From Ignavibacteriaceae bacterium (GTDB taxonomy: Bacteria; Bacteroidota; Ignavibacteria; Ignavibacteriales; Ignavibacteriaceae), in NCBI GenBank assembly GCA_008933765.1, contig WBUK01000003.1, positions 154,528 through 218,527 of the forward strand: DNA of 64,000 nt. The letters run 5' to 3'. The translations under genes were made by a program, and so were the position numbers. Of this stretch, positions 25,638-33,685 are shown piece by piece. Under the pieces are notes generated by a model. It had not been told where the DNA came from. It did not search any database and was given only the letters and a program-made list of their open reading frames with translations. Positions within the stretch are counted from its first letter, which is position 1. Each line of letters opens with the position of its first letter.

Positions 25638-27392
25638 TCATTTTAACAAACATATTTTAAGCGTGTAAATTTTATCGCCCGCATTCATTACAAGGAGATA
25701 TACCCCCGCAGCAAGGCGGGTTCCGTCCATCGCTATTTTACTCTCACCAGGCGGAAATGTTCCCTCTGCAACCTGCTGAACTACCTGCCCGGCAGGGTTG
25801 TAAAGAGTTAAAATTAAGTGCTTTTCTTCAGGTAATTTGAAACTTATTGTGGTTGAAGGATTAAAAGGATTCGGGTAGTTGCTTAAAATTACGGGCGAAT
25901 TTGGGTTTAACCCGCTTTCTTCTTTAATACCAACCGGTGCGTAATTAATCGCTGAAAGCGCGTTCGCAATTCCCCAACCCATTAATCGGTCGGGGTTTGA
26001 AGCTTGTGAAGCGGTAGTTCTTAAAACTTCGCGGATGTATCCGGGGCTGAGTGTGTCATTTTTTTGCAACATCAAAGCCGCAATTCCTGCTGCAATAGGT
26101 CCCGATAAAGAAGTTCCCGAAACATAAGTGTATGAGTTTCTCGCCGGGGGGCTTGCAACAAAAGTGCCGCTTCCCATAGCCATGATATCGGGTTTTATTC
26201 TTCCGTCAGCAGTAAGCCCCACACTGCTGAAAGGAGAACGCACGGAATCCTTTGTAACGGAACCGACCGTGATAACTGAAAATCCATCCGCAGGTGCACC
26301 GAGTGTGTTATGGTTTGGGTTATTGCCGTTGTTTCCTGCACTGACAAAAACCGTAATACCTTTTGAAACTGCAAGATCAGCAGCGATGGTTATTCTTGCC
26401 GTAGAACCGTTCATATCCTGCCAAGTGTAGCTCTGATATGGTTCGTCAAACTCCAGGTAAGAAAGCGAAGTGGAGGTAACATCCACACCGATTGAATCGG
26501 ACCATTCAGCGGCAGCGATCCAGTTGTCTTCCTCAAGCGGGGTTTCACTCTCAGTATTTTCGGTTTTTGCCAAGAGATAACTTGAGCGATATGCCGTTCC
26601 TATCAAAGTCCCCGGCAGATACCCGGCAATTGAAGAAAGCGTCATCGTTCCGTGCGTGCCGACACCCATTCCGTGATCCCCGACATCCGGGTCGTTGTTA
26701 ACAAAATCCCAGGTTGCAACAATTTTTAACGAATCAAAAACTTCGTGCGCAAGGTTGTTGAAACCCGCATCCATTAAACCGACAAAGACACCGGTGCCGT
26801 CGTAACCTAAATCGTGAACCGCCGGAATGTTTTCAACTATCAGTTGCCCGTATGACTCACCATAATCTAACAAGTGATCGTCAGTAGGTGAGGAAGAAAA
26901 ATTGCGCTTTTCAGATTTGATTATACCGTCATTCTTCTGCCCTGTTGTTGTCGCAATAACTCCTTTAGCAACAAAACTTATTTTTTTAACAAAAGGAAGT
27001 GCAGCCAATTTATAAAGCCCCTCGGCACCCGTTTGAACGGTAACCGAATTGAACCATTTCGATTTGCTTATCACGCTAAAACCTTCATTCTGCAAGCCAT
27101 CCAAATAAGGCTGCCAGATGGGAAGATCCGTAAAGTCAATTTTCCCGCCTCTTTTGGCTCTTCTGTCAATCGAGCGTTTGCTCAGGAAAAGCTCCGGAGT
27201 GCTAAGCAACCGGGTGTTTTCACCTTTATCGGTAAAATCGACCCATACCTTCACTACCTCTGCCGGGTTGCCTGAAAGCCAGCCGTTTATTTTCTCTGAA
27301 AATTTACCGATTACACTTCCCTGCCCCAAAACTAAAGCAGGAACCAATGTGGCAAAAAGTAGAAAAAACGCAACATAAGTTTTGATTTTCAT
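25638..27392 (-). CDS. S8-family serine peptidase with T9SS sorting domain
   Basis: 584 residues with a signal peptide (VAFFLLFATLVPALVLGQ), a prodomain and a subtilase domain. Triad motifs are Asp in GLMDAGFNN, His in GTHGTMTLSSIAGY and Ser in SGTSLSGPIAAG; note the aspartate sits in MDAG rather than the usual DTG. The C-terminal 85 or so residues form a type A T9SS sorting domain: SNYPNPFNPSTTISF, a LYNPAGQVV segment and a final AGDKIYTLKICLLK. It is thus exported by the type IX system, unlike its downstream paralogue. metG lies 2 bp upstream. Confidence 0.94.
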   Translation of the reverse strand: MKIKTYVAFFLLFATLVPALVLGQGSVIGKFSEKINGWLSGNPAEVVKVWVDFTDKGENTRLLSTPELFLSKRSIDRRAKRGGKIDFTDLPIWQPYLDGLQNEGFSVISKSKWFNSVTVQTGAEGLYKLAALPFVKKISFVAKGVIATTTGQKNDGIIKSEKRNFSSSPTDDHLLDYGESYGQLIVENIPAVHDLGYDGTGVFVGLMDAGFNNLAHEVFDSLKIVATWDFVNNDPDVGDHGMGVGTHGTMTLSSIAGYLPGTLIGTAYRSSYLLAKTENTESETPLEEDNWIAAAEWSDSIGVDVTSTSLSYLEFDEPYQSYTWQDMNGSTARITIAADLAVSKGITVFVSAGNNGNNPNHNTLGAPADGFSVITVGSVTKDSVRSPFSSVGLTADGRIKPDIMAMGSGTFVASPPARNSYTYVSGTSLSGPIAAGIAALMLQKNDTLSPGYIREVLRTTASQASNPDRLMGWGIANALSAINYAPVGIKEESGLNPNSPVILSNYPNPFNPSTTISFKLPEEKHLILTLYNPAGQVVQQVAEGTFPPGESKIAMDGTRLAAGVYLLVMNAGDKIYTLKICLLK

Positions 27393-27394
27393 CT

Positions 27395-29446
27395 CTACCT
27401 TACCTTTGTTCCGTTGTTAACGGACTGATCAATTTCAACCACTTTTAGTCCGCCATCGGGCGTATCAACAGCAAGCATCATTCCGTGAGACTCCAAGCCC
27501 ATCAACTTTGCAGGCTTCAGATTTGCAACCACGATAACCTTTTTACCGATTAACTCTTCAGGCTCGTAAGCCTTGCCCAAACCGGCAATCACCTGGCGCC
27601 TCTCTTTTCCGAACGAAACCTGCACTTTTATCAGTTTTTCACTTTTTTTAACGCGCTCAGCTTCTACGATCTGTGCAACACGAAGGTCGGTTTCAAAAAA
27701 CTGATCGATTGAAATCGGGTCAATTTTTTCAAAATCTGCCTCTTCCTCTGCTTCGGGTGCGGTTTTTCGCTTCATTTCTTCGATAGTTTCATCCTCAATT
27801 TTTCTGAAGAGAATTTCAGGCTGCCCTAAAGATTCACCTTCAACCAAATTGAGCTTACCGGCGTGCAGCCACTCAACCGACCGTTTGCCGAGCATTTTTA
27901 AAATTTTCTCGGAGCTTTTCGGCAGAACGGGCATGAACAACAGCCCAAGCGTATAGATCGTCTGCAGGCAAAGGTGAAGTGTTGTTGAGCACTTTTCACG
28001 ATCGTTTTTCAGTGTTTTCCAAGGTTCAGAATCGTTGAAGTATTTGTTGCCCGCCCTCGCAAGGTTCATAATTTCAAGCGTTGCGTCTTTGAAGCGGTAT
28101 TCTTCAAAAAGATCGGCTATTTTCTGCGGGTAGCCTTCTAACTGATTCAGCAACTCTTCATCCCGCGTGCTTAGCGTGTAAAGCGCGGGTACCTTTCCCT
28201 CAAAATTTTTGTGTATAAATGTGAAGGTTCGGTTCACAAAATTGCCGAGTATATCAGCCAGCTCATTGTTGTGTTTTGCCTGAAAATCTTTCCACGAAAA
28301 ATCAGTGTCCCGGTATTCCGGCAGATTCATGGTAAGAGTGTATCTGAGGGAATCTGCCTTAAAATGTGAGAGGAAATCGATCACATCAATGCCCCACTTC
28401 CTGCTTTTTGAGAACTTTTTCCCTTCGAAATTCAAAAATTCGTTTGCAGGGATGTTCTGCGGCAGAACAAAATTTTCGTCATCTGAGTGGAGGTCGTTCC
28501 ATGCCATCAGCATCGCCGGAAAGATAAGTGCATGAAAAACAATGTTGTCTTTTCCGATGAAAGCAACATATTTTGTTTCCGGGTCCTGCCAGTAATCGCG
28601 CCAGGTTTCCTCCTCACCGCGCTGCTTAAAAAGTTCTTTTGTGGCTGAAATGTAGCCCAAAACCGCCTCGAACCAAACATACAACACCTTGTTTTCGAAC
28701 CCCGGAATCGGCACTTTAACGCCCCAGTCGAGGTCGCGTGTTATCGCTCTGTCCTGCAGCCCTGCGGAAAACCACCCTTTGCAGTATTGCAGTACATTAT
28801 CTTTCCAGCCGTATTTTTCATCCATTTCGGCGATGTAGCTTTCCAATCTTTCCTGAAATTTACCGAAAGGGAAAAACCAGTGTGAGGTTTCTTTTAACTC
28901 GGGGCGCTGCCCTGAAATTTTGCTTACGGGGTCGATAAGTTCCGAGGGGTCATACAAAGCGCCGCAGTTTTCGCACTCGTCACTTCTTGCGTTTTCGTTC
29001 CCGCAGCGAGGGCAGGTGCCCTCAACATATCTGTCCGGGAGGAACATTTGTCGGGAAGTGTCGTAGAATTGCAACGATTTTTTCTCGACTAACAACCCGC
29101 TGTTGTAGTAATCTAAGAAAAACTCCGCTGCCGTTTTATGATGAATCGGGTGGCTCGTTCTGCTGTAGATATCGAAACTCATTCCGAATTTTTCGAACGA
29201 TTGCTTGTTTATTGCGTGATAACGGTCGATTATCACCTCCGGTGATACTTTCTCATTATCCGCCGTTATTGTAATCGGCACGCCGTGTTCGTCGGAACCA
29301 CAAATGAAAATAATATCCGTTCCCCGAAGCCGTTGGTATCTCACATAGATATCCGCCGGCAGGTATGCACCCGCTAAATGCCCAAGATGGATTGGTCCAT
29401 TTGCATAAGGAAGTGCAGCAGTAACCAATATCTTATTTTTCGCCAA
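27395..29446 (-). CDS. metG: Methionyl-tRNA synthetase with C-terminal tRNA-binding domain
   Basis: 683 residues. It has the HIGH-type AALPYANGPIHLGHLAG signature, a zinc knuckle with four cysteines (CPRCGNENARSDECENCG), and the KMSKS-type loop KFSKSRKWG. The last 100 residues form an EMAP/Trbp111-like domain (DLRVAQIVEAERVKKSEKL, IVVANLKPAKLMG) that aids dimerisation and tRNA binding. It is first in a minus-strand series with the two subtilases (2-bp gap). The divergent 217-bp gap to the next gene is AT-rich and must hold both promoters. Confidence 0.97.
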   Translation of the reverse strand: MAKNKILVTAALPYANGPIHLGHLAGAYLPADIYVRYQRLRGTDIIFICGSDEHGVPITITADNEKVSPEVIIDRYHAINKQSFEKFGMSFDIYSRTSHPIHHKTAAEFFLDYYNSGLLVEKKSLQFYDTSRQMFLPDRYVEGTCPRCGNENARSDECENCGALYDPSELIDPVSKISGQRPELKETSHWFFPFGKFQERLESYIAEMDEKYGWKDNVLQYCKGWFSAGLQDRAITRDLDWGVKVPIPGFENKVLYVWFEAVLGYISATKELFKQRGEEETWRDYWQDPETKYVAFIGKDNIVFHALIFPAMLMAWNDLHSDDENFVLPQNIPANEFLNFEGKKFSKSRKWGIDVIDFLSHFKADSLRYTLTMNLPEYRDTDFSWKDFQAKHNNELADILGNFVNRTFTFIHKNFEGKVPALYTLSTRDEELLNQLEGYPQKIADLFEEYRFKDATLEIMNLARAGNKYFNDSEPWKTLKNDREKCSTTLHLCLQTIYTLGLLFMPVLPKSSEKILKMLGKRSVEWLHAGKLNLVEGESLGQPEILFRKIEDETIEEMKRKTAPEAEEEADFEKIDPISIDQFFETDLRVAQIVEAERVKKSEKLIKVQVSFGKERRQVIAGLGKAYEPEELIGKKVIVVANLKPAKLMGLESHGMMLAVDTPDGGLKVVEIDQSVNNGTKVR

Positions 29447-29663
29447 AATCTTTACCGTAAATTTTTTTTTAAAAGCAATAAATATAGTTAATTTTGGTCA
29501 GTTTTTCTTAATCGTGTGAGCTTTGTCAAAATCAATTTACCTTATTTCAATGAGATTCATTAAAGTGCGTTCTTAAGCCGGAATATTTTGCAAAGCAACA
29601 GAATTACCGAAAAAACATTATTTTTGCCCCTTTGTTATTGAATGTTATTAAATTGTTTTTCCA

Positions 29664-30560
29664 ATGTCCAAACATCCGAAAATTCCAACCCTTATGCGAA
29701 AACTACAATTTCTGTTTCTTTTTTTAATTTTCACCGCCGGGTTCGTTTTTCCGCAACAGGTTGAATTGCTGCCCGGTACCCGGCTGTTCAATATGCTGAA
29801 AGCCGCAGATACCGAACCGAAATTTGGGCTTACTTTCGCCCCGGAAGATCGCTCTATGAAAGTGGATGTGGGAAATGCTTACGATGCTGTCTCAATTATC
29901 CTCGATTCAGGCTCAGTTATTAACGCCGGAGCCGAGTTTTTCGCTTATGCTAAAGTGGTTGAATATCGTGAGTATCGCCTTCAGGTTGCTGCCATCGATG
30001 GGTTTTTCGGCGGCAACATTTCCTGGTTAAAACGCATTGAAGGTACACAACACTTCCAACTTTTGAGGCTCCGGTTCATCCACAGAAGTGCACACTTAGT
30101 CGATGGAGCATGGGATGAAAAAACTGATTACTGGAAAGACCGTGAAGCACCCGTTCCGTTTGCCGACGATTTTTTTGAGTTTAACCCTGCCCTGCAACTG
30201 AACTACTACGCCGTTGGGCTGAAATTTTACGGCGGGGTTACTTATTCTATTTTAATAAGACCGCAGGATCAAAAGAGAATGGATTTCTCGCTCGGCAGCG
30301 AAGTGTTCGTTAACGACCCCCTGTTCCGGGTTCTGAATAATGATGTTAGATTTTGGGCTGCTTATGACCTCAAATTCAGAGGAAGACCGGAATACCAACC
30401 TTCGCATTCTTTTATGGCGGGAATTAAATTCGGTGAACCTTATGGGAACGGATTATCGATTTATGCGTCTTATTATGACGGGTTCGATTGGTTTAGTTCG
30501 CATTATAAAAACCGGCTGAAAAAATTTGGGCTTGGCTTCTTTATCGACTTCAACCCGTAG
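29664..30560 (+). CDS. DUF1207-like secreted protein, function unknown
   Basis: 298 residues with an N-terminal signal sequence (LQFLFLFLIFTAGFVFPQ). The body is rich in aromatic and charged residues arranged as beta strands, with blocks such as ALQLNYYAVGLKFYGGVTY and SHSFMAGIKFGEPYGNGLSI, and ends KFGLGFFIDFNP. The pattern resembles DUF1207 proteins, which look like outer-membrane barrels; I am only moderately sure of that family. Either ATG (29664 or the internal MRKLQF at 29694) could be used. It is monocistronic, and its stop lies inside a 26-bp direct repeat. Confidence 0.6.
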   Translation: MSKHPKIPTLMRKLQFLFLFLIFTAGFVFPQQVELLPGTRLFNMLKAADTEPKFGLTFAPEDRSMKVDVGNAYDAVSIILDSGSVINAGAEFFAYAKVVEYREYRLQVAAIDGFFGGNISWLKRIEGTQHFQLLRLRFIHRSAHLVDGAWDEKTDYWKDREAPVPFADDFFEFNPALQLNYYAVGLKFYGGVTYSILIRPQDQKRMDFSLGSEVFVNDPLFRVLNNDVRFWAAYDLKFRGRPEYQPSHSFMAGIKFGEPYGNGLSIYASYYDGFDWFSSHYKNRLKKFGLGFFIDFNP

Positions 30561-30639
30561 TTGTTGTCGGTTTCAACGGGCATCTTCTGCGCCGCGGGAA
30601 ATCCCGAGGCCCGCTTCAACCCGTAGTTGTTATCGGTTT
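30548..30639 (+). repeat. 26-bp direct repeat (25/26) at a gene end, period 66 bp, around a GC-rich insert
   Basis: 30548-30573 and 30614-30639 differ at one position. The first copy contains the last codons and TAG stop of the preceding gene. The 40 bp between them (30574-30613) are clearly more GC-rich than the surrounding intergenic DNA and unlike the sequence after the second copy. This has the form of an insertion flanked by a duplicated native sequence. The remaining DNA to 30835 is AT-rich leader without a gene. Confidence 0.85.
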
Positions 30640-30835
30640 AATTTTCAGTTTTTATTGTTCTTATTTCAAATTTCCCTTTGAAATCGGGCAATTATTTCTT
30701 ATTTTGTATCTTAAAGGTTTCCAATCCTAAACAATTTTGATAAATTTTATATTTTATTTCTTAAGATTTTCTAACCTTTAAGCCACTGTAATAAAGTTTT
30801 ATTTTAACGATTTTATCCGTTGAGAGGAGTTCAGC

Positions 30836-31753
30836 ACGGAAAAAGTAATTGAAGTAACCGGGCTTCACAAAAAATATAAACAGATTCACGCAGTTAACAG
30901 CCTTGATCTTAATGTTTACGAAGGCGATGTTTTCGGATTCCTGGGTCCGAACGGCGCAGGCAAAAGCACAACAATTCGAATGCTTCTTTCCTTAATCTTC
31001 CCTACTCAAGGGAAAATTAAAATCTTCGGGAAGGAATTGCTGCAAAACCGAAAAGAAATCCTCGCTTCAGTCGGTGCAATTGTGGAAAAACCTGATTTCT
31101 ACGGCTACATGACCGCTTATAAAAACCTTGATATTCTTTCCCGAATCTCAGGCTTCCCTGCCTCCAAAAAGAAAATTATGGAAACCCTGGAAATGGTAAG
31201 GTTGGAAAAAAGGTGGAACTCTAAAGTTAAAACCTTCTCACATGGGATGAAACAGCGCTTAGGCATTGCACAGGCTCTGATTCACGACCCCAAACTGATT
31301 ATACTCGATGAACCAACCACCGGACTTGACCCGCAAGGTATGAAAGAAGTAAGGGATTTGGTTATTTCATTAAGCAAGGATTTCAAGAAAACAGTTTTCC
31401 TTTCTTCGCATATTTTGCATGAAGTTGAACTTATTGCCAACCGCATGGTGATAATCAACAAGGGAAAAACCGTAACCGAAGGAACCGTGCAGGAGTTGCT
31501 TAATGCCACCGAAACAAAAGTGGCTATTGAGGTTGACGATACAGAAAAAGCGGCAGCACTTCTGAACGAATCATCTTTTTCGCTTCAATTCGAGCCCCCA
31601 ACCGGCACAACTCTTCACTTAACGATGATGAAAGAGCAAATTCCCGCTCTGAATCGCCTCTTTGTGGAAAACGGGATCTCCGTCAGTTCAATTGTCCCGA
31701 CTCGCTCGCTCGAAGAATATTTTCTGAACTTAACCGGCAAGGAGGGGCAATGA
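30836..31753 (+). CDS. ABC transporter ATP-binding protein, apparent ACG start
   Basis: About 305 residues. The N-terminal reading EKVIEVTGLHKKYKQIHAV, followed by Walker A GPNGAGKST, lies upstream of the first ATG (30980), so an ATG-only gene call would lose the P-loop. Walker B LIILDEPTTGLDPQG, the signature SHGMKQRLGIAQAL and the H-loop SSHILHE are intact, and the C-terminus resembles bacitracin/NatA-type exporters. No ATG, GTG or TTG occurs in frame after the stop at 30821. The ACG at 30836 takes the place of the expected Met and has GAGGAG 6 nt upstream. It overlaps the permease gene by ATGA. Confidence 0.9.
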   Translation, partial: TEKVIEVTGLHKKYKQIHAVNSLDLNVYEGDVFGFLGPNGAGKSTTIRMLLSLIFPTQGKIKIFGKELLQNRKEILASVGAIVEKPDFYGYMTAYKNLDILSRISGFPASKKKIMETLEMVRLEKRWNSKVKTFSHGMKQRLGIAQALIHDPKLIILDEPTTGLDPQGMKEVRDLVISLSKDFKKTVFLSSHILHEVELIANRMVIINKGKTVTEGTVQELLNATETKVAIEVDDTEKAAALLNESSFSLQFEPPTGTTLHLTMMKEQIPALNRLFVENGISVSSIVPTRSLEEYFLNLTGKEGQ

Positions 31754-32586
31754 TCGACTTAGTAAAGATTGAACTTTATAAAATTTTCAGAAAGTGGCGA
31801 ACATATATTGGGTTCATTGCAATCGCTATTATCGTATCGCTTATTGAAATTTCAATGTTGCTGCAGGGGGAAAACTACCTTAAATTTTTAACAAGGAATT
31901 TGGAGGGGCTTTTCGTTTTTGAAGGAAATTTCCTGAACGGTTACCTGATTTCGTACCTCGTTTTGGGTGCATTATTGGTGCATATTCCGTTTCTGATTTC
32001 ATTGGTTGCGGGCGACCTCCTCGCCGGTGAAGCAACTGCCGGCACTTTCAGGATGTTGCTTACCCGACCCGTCTCACGGGCACAACTTATAACGGCAAAG
32101 ATAATTGCTGCAACAATTTACACCAATTTGATGATCGCTTTTCTGGCGGTGGTTTCACTCGGGCTTGGCGTACTGTTGTTCGGCACGGGCGAGTTGATAG
32201 TTATTAAAGATGTGCTGATAATCTTCCCAAAAGACGATATTCTTTGGCGGTTTTTCGTCGGCTATGGGCTTGCTTCACTCAGCATGATGGTGGTAACTTC
32301 GCTTGCATTTTTCTTCTCTTCGCTCGTTGAAAATGCGATAGGGCCCATTGTCAGCACGATGGCGGTCATAATTGTGTTTTACATTTTATCCGCAATAGAT
32401 GTTGATTTACTGCAGAAGTTACAGCCCTATTTCTTTACTTCTTATATGCACTCGTGGGATGTGGTGTTCAATACCCCTGTTGACACCGAAGAATTGTGGA
32501 AAGCAGCCGGCATTCTTTCTTTTCATATTTTCATTTTTCTGGGTATCACTTATTTTATCTTCAGAAAAAAGGATATTACTTCTTAA
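31750..32586 (+). CDS. ABC-2 type transporter permease
   Basis: 278 residues with six hydrophobic segments and the ABC-2 pattern: an N-terminal helix after MIDLVKIELYKIFRKWRTYIG, then a cytoplasmic stretch GDLLAGEATAGTFRMLLTRP typical of NatB/CcmB-like permeases. It overlaps the ATP-binding gene by 4 bp, so the two form one exporter. The substrate cannot be read from the sequence. Its stop lies in a degenerate repeat array. Confidence 0.88.
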   Translation: MIDLVKIELYKIFRKWRTYIGFIAIAIIVSLIEISMLLQGENYLKFLTRNLEGLFVFEGNFLNGYLISYLVLGALLVHIPFLISLVAGDLLAGEATAGTFRMLLTRPVSRAQLITAKIIAATIYTNLMIAFLAVVSLGLGVLLFGTGELIVIKDVLIIFPKDDILWRFFVGYGLASLSMMVVTSLAFFFSSLVENAIGPIVSTMAVIIVFYILSAIDVDLLQKLQPYFFTSYMHSWDVVFNTPVDTEELWKAAGILSFHIFIFLGITYFIFRKKDITS

Positions 32587-32708
32587 AGATGATTTTGCAA
32601 ATGAATTTTCATCAGAGATATTACTTCTTAAAGGTGCTGATGATTAATAATTTTTATGAAAAATTTTTCTTCTTAAGGATGTTACTCTAAGAGAAAATTA
32701 CTTCTTAA
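32572..32708 (+). repeat. Degenerate repeats of the permease gene end
   Basis: A 16-bp segment with the last codons and stop (GATATTACTTCTTAAA, 32572) is repeated exactly at 32617, a 45-bp period. Weaker copies of TTACTTCTTAA or CTTCTTAA recur near 32668 and 32698. The array fills the gap to the LolA-like gene. No gene was seen in it. Confidence 0.7.
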
Positions 32709-32728
32709 TTTAAACGGAAGTGTTGATT

Positions 32729-33427
32729 ATGTTCAAGTTTATAGTAAAAACTGTTTTTTCTTTCACTCTAATTGTTGCGGTTGCGCACTCGCAAACCAAT
32801 GCCGAGCAGGTGCTGCAAAAAATGCAGCAAAAATTCGATCAGGTAAAGAACTATCAGGTTGATGTGAAAGTTAAAATTGATGTCGATTTTCTAAAAGTAC
32901 CCGAGAGCGAAGCGACCATCTACTTCAAAGCTCCCGATAAAATTGCGATGAAAACGGGCGATAAATTCGCTTTAATGCCGAAAGAAGGCTTGAATTTTAA
33001 CCCCGGCAGCCTGCTGAAAGGGAAGTATTCCGGCGTTATGGAAAAAGACGCCAAAATAAACGGGCGAATGAATTACACGGTTAAAGTTATTCCAACAGGA
33101 AGTAACAGCGATGTAGTGCTTTCTACTTTCTGGATTGATAAAGAGACTTACTACATCTCCCGTATTGAAACCACAACAAAAACTAACGGCTCGTTCACAC
33201 TCGATCTTACATACCCTTCAAAATCAGTATATCCGCTCCCCTCTTCGATGGTTTTTAGTTTTGAAGTGGGTATGTTTAACATGCCGAAAGCATTCGGAGG
33301 CGGAAAAGGCAAAGAAAAGGGAAAAGGTTCCGGCAATCCGGGAGCTAAAACCCCGGGGAAGGTTTATATTACTTATAAAAATTATAAAGTGAACAAGGGC
33401 GTTCCTGACTCAGTTTTTAAAAAGTAG
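32729..33427 (+). CDS. LolA-like outer-membrane lipoprotein-sorting protein
   Basis: About 232 residues with a signal peptide (FKFIVKTVFSFTLIVAVAHSQ). A LolA-like fold follows (AEQVLQKMQQKFDQVKNYQV, IYFKAPDKIAMKTG, DVVLSTFWIDKETYYISRIE), matching the family that carries or binds lipids or lipoproteins in the periplasm. A low-complexity Gly/Lys insert (GGGKGKEKGKGSGNPG) lies near the C-terminus. The ATG at 32729 is preferred over the GTG at 32720 because it starts the signal peptide. Its last codons seed the 67-bp tandem array that follows. Confidence 0.8.
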   Translation: MFKFIVKTVFSFTLIVAVAHSQTNAEQVLQKMQQKFDQVKNYQVDVKVKIDVDFLKVPESEATIYFKAPDKIAMKTGDKFALMPKEGLNFNPGSLLKGKYSGVMEKDAKINGRMNYTVKVIPTGSNSDVVLSTFWIDKETYYISRIETTTKTNGSFTLDLTYPSKSVYPLPSSMVFSFEVGMFNMPKAFGGGKGKEKGKGSGNPGAKTPGKVYITYKNYKVNKGVPDSVFKK

Positions 33428-33627
33428 AAAGGCGCAGATTCTCTGAAGGATTGTATCCAACAAAAGGCGTCCTGACTCTGTTTTTAAAAAGTAGAAAGGC
33501 GCAAATTCTCTGAAGGATTGTATCCAACAAAAGGCGTCCTGACTCTGTTTTTAAAAAGTAGAAAGGCGCAGATTCTCTGAAGGATTGTATCCAACAAAAG
33601 GCGTCCTGACTCTGTTTTTTGGACAGA
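33392..33627 (+). repeat. 67-bp tandem array derived from the LolA-like gene end
   Basis: The gene terminus 33392-33427 (36 bp ending in the TAG) is followed by units at 33428, 33495 and 33562. Each unit is 31 bp of new sequence plus a 36-bp near-copy of the terminus. Units one and two differ at a single base; the third diverges at its end, near 33620. The unit copies match each other better than they match the gene end, so an initial 67-bp event was later amplified. Confidence 0.93.
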
Positions 33628-33685
33628 AAGGCATAAAGTTAACATAATTTTTTCAACGATGTTATGTTTGAAAGAATACCAAGCC

